A DNA stretch of 7,542 nt from an uncultured beta proteobacterium (GTDB taxonomy: Bacteria; Pseudomonadota; Gammaproteobacteria; Burkholderiales; Rhodocyclaceae). The notes beneath the pieces are model-generated. The model made no database searches, was not told the DNA's origin, and saw only the letters and a list, made by a program, of their open reading frames with translations. The translations under genes and the position numbers were made by a program. The stretch covers positions 1 to 7,542 of the forward strand of contig CAIWVX010000045.1 of the NCBI GenBank assembly GCA_903916205.1, read 5' to 3'. Positions 6,952-7,542 of the stretch are shown one piece after another (position 1 is the stretch's first letter; every line of letters starts with the position of its first letter).

Positions 6952-7542
6952 ATGACCGCCGCCCACGAACAGCCACCTATTACCGTTGTGTCCCTATTTT
7001 CTGGGTGTGGAGGTATGGATTTGGGATTCCGCGGAGGGTTTGATTTTCTTGGTCAAAGGTATCCAAACACTCTGTTTGACATTATTTGGGCAAACGACCT
7101 TAATAGCGCCGCTTGCCGAACATATCGCAAAAACCTTGGCGAACACATTGTCGAAGGCGATGTGTGGCACGTAATGCCTGATATGCCAACATACGCTGAT
7201 GTAGTCATTGGCGGCTTTCCATGCCAAGACATTTCCGTAAACGGGAAAGGTGCGGGTGTCGATGGAAAACGCAGTGGACTGTATCGCGCTATGGTGGAGG
7301 CTGTATCAAAAATTCGGCCCAAAGTCTTTGTAGCGGAAAATGTAAAAGGTCTTTTGATGCGACACAATGCAGATTCATTGCGACGCATACTCTTTGATTT
7401 TCGAGCACTCGGATACGACGTAAGTTACCAGTTATACCGCGCCGTAGATTATGACGTTCCACAAACCAGAGAGCGCGTCATGATTGTAGGGTCACGTCAA
7501 GATGTTTCTAAATTCAAGAATCAATATCCGTTGGTGCGCCAC
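6952..7542 (+). CDS. DNA (cytosine-5-)-methyltransferase, N-terminal part (runs off the right edge)
   Basis: Transfers a methyl group from S-adenosylmethionine to C5 of cytosine in a specific DNA sequence, usually as the modification half of a type II restriction-modification system. The 197 visible residues stay open to the last base. Motif I is SLFSGCGGMDLGF (14-26, AdoMet binding). Motif II is around ANDLN (47-51). Motif IV is GGFPCQDIS with catalytic Cys91. Motif VI is ENVKG (129-133) and motif VIII is QTRER (171-175). The target-recognition domain and motifs IX-X would follow beyond the window, so the target sequence cannot be inferred. The start at ATG 6952 is supported by AAGGA 6 nt upstream and by motif I beginning at residue 14, as usual. 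The gene is AT-richer than lpdA (about 46% against 60% GC by hand count of some lines), which suggests separate acquisition. A partner endonuclease may lie further right, or the gene may be an orphan. Confidence 0.95.
   Translation, partial: MTAAHEQPPITVVSLFSGCGGMDLGFRGGFDFLGQRYPNTLFDIIWANDLNSAACRTYRKNLGEHIVEGDVWHVMPDMPTYADVVIGGFPCQDISVNGKGAGVDGKRSGLYRAMVEAVSKIRPKVFVAENVKGLLMRHNADSLRRILFDFRALGYDVSYQLYRAVDYDVPQTRERVMIVGSRQDVSKFKNQYPLVRH

Overview
The window holds the tail of a TCA-cycle gene cluster followed by the start of an unrelated DNA-modification gene, all on the + strand. In order: a 5'-truncated citrate synthase (gltA), the three subunits of the 2-oxoglutarate dehydrogenase complex (sucA = E1o, sucB = E2o, lpdA = E3), then a C5-cytosine DNA methyltransferase that runs off the right edge. 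The order gltA-sucA-sucB-lpd with a dedicated E3 is, from general knowledge, typical of Betaproteobacteria, where succinate dehydrogenase genes usually lie just upstream of gltA. The hexameric-type (E. coli-like) citrate synthase and roughly 50-60% GC fit a beta- or gammaproteobacterium. The genus cannot be fixed from this sequence alone.

Layout: 1-62 is a G-rich stretch that does not read as citrate synthase and looks like a damaged or artificial sequence end. 63-977 is the last ~304 codons of gltA. 978-1091 is a spacer with two perfect stem-loops in tandem. sucA (1092-3935) and sucB (3953-5221) are 17 nt apart. 5222-5337 is a spacer filled by a six-unit inverted repeat built on ACGGAGA/TCTCCGT. 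lpdA is 5338-6762. 6763-6951 is a non-coding spacer with a long imperfect inverted repeat and a good sigma70-type promoter facing right. The methyltransferase starts at 6952 and is still open at 7542.

How they work together: citrate synthase condenses acetyl-CoA and oxaloacetate into the cycle. SucA decarboxylates 2-oxoglutarate with thiamine diphosphate, SucB carries the succinyl group on a lipoyl-lysine and transfers it to CoA, and LpdA reoxidises the lipoyl group with NAD+. Catalytic motifs are intact in SucA, SucB, LpdA and the visible part of GltA. The methyltransferase has no role in this pathway. Its lower GC (about 46% against about 60% in lpdA, by hand count of a few lines) and its own promoter suggest that the conserved cluster ends at lpdA and an acquired restriction-modification or defence segment begins, mostly outside the window.

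The core genes are ordinary. The less usual material is in the spacers: the sucB-lpdA repeat, the tandem stem-loops before sucA, the inverted repeat after lpdA, and the methyltransferase junction. No complete undescribed system is visible.
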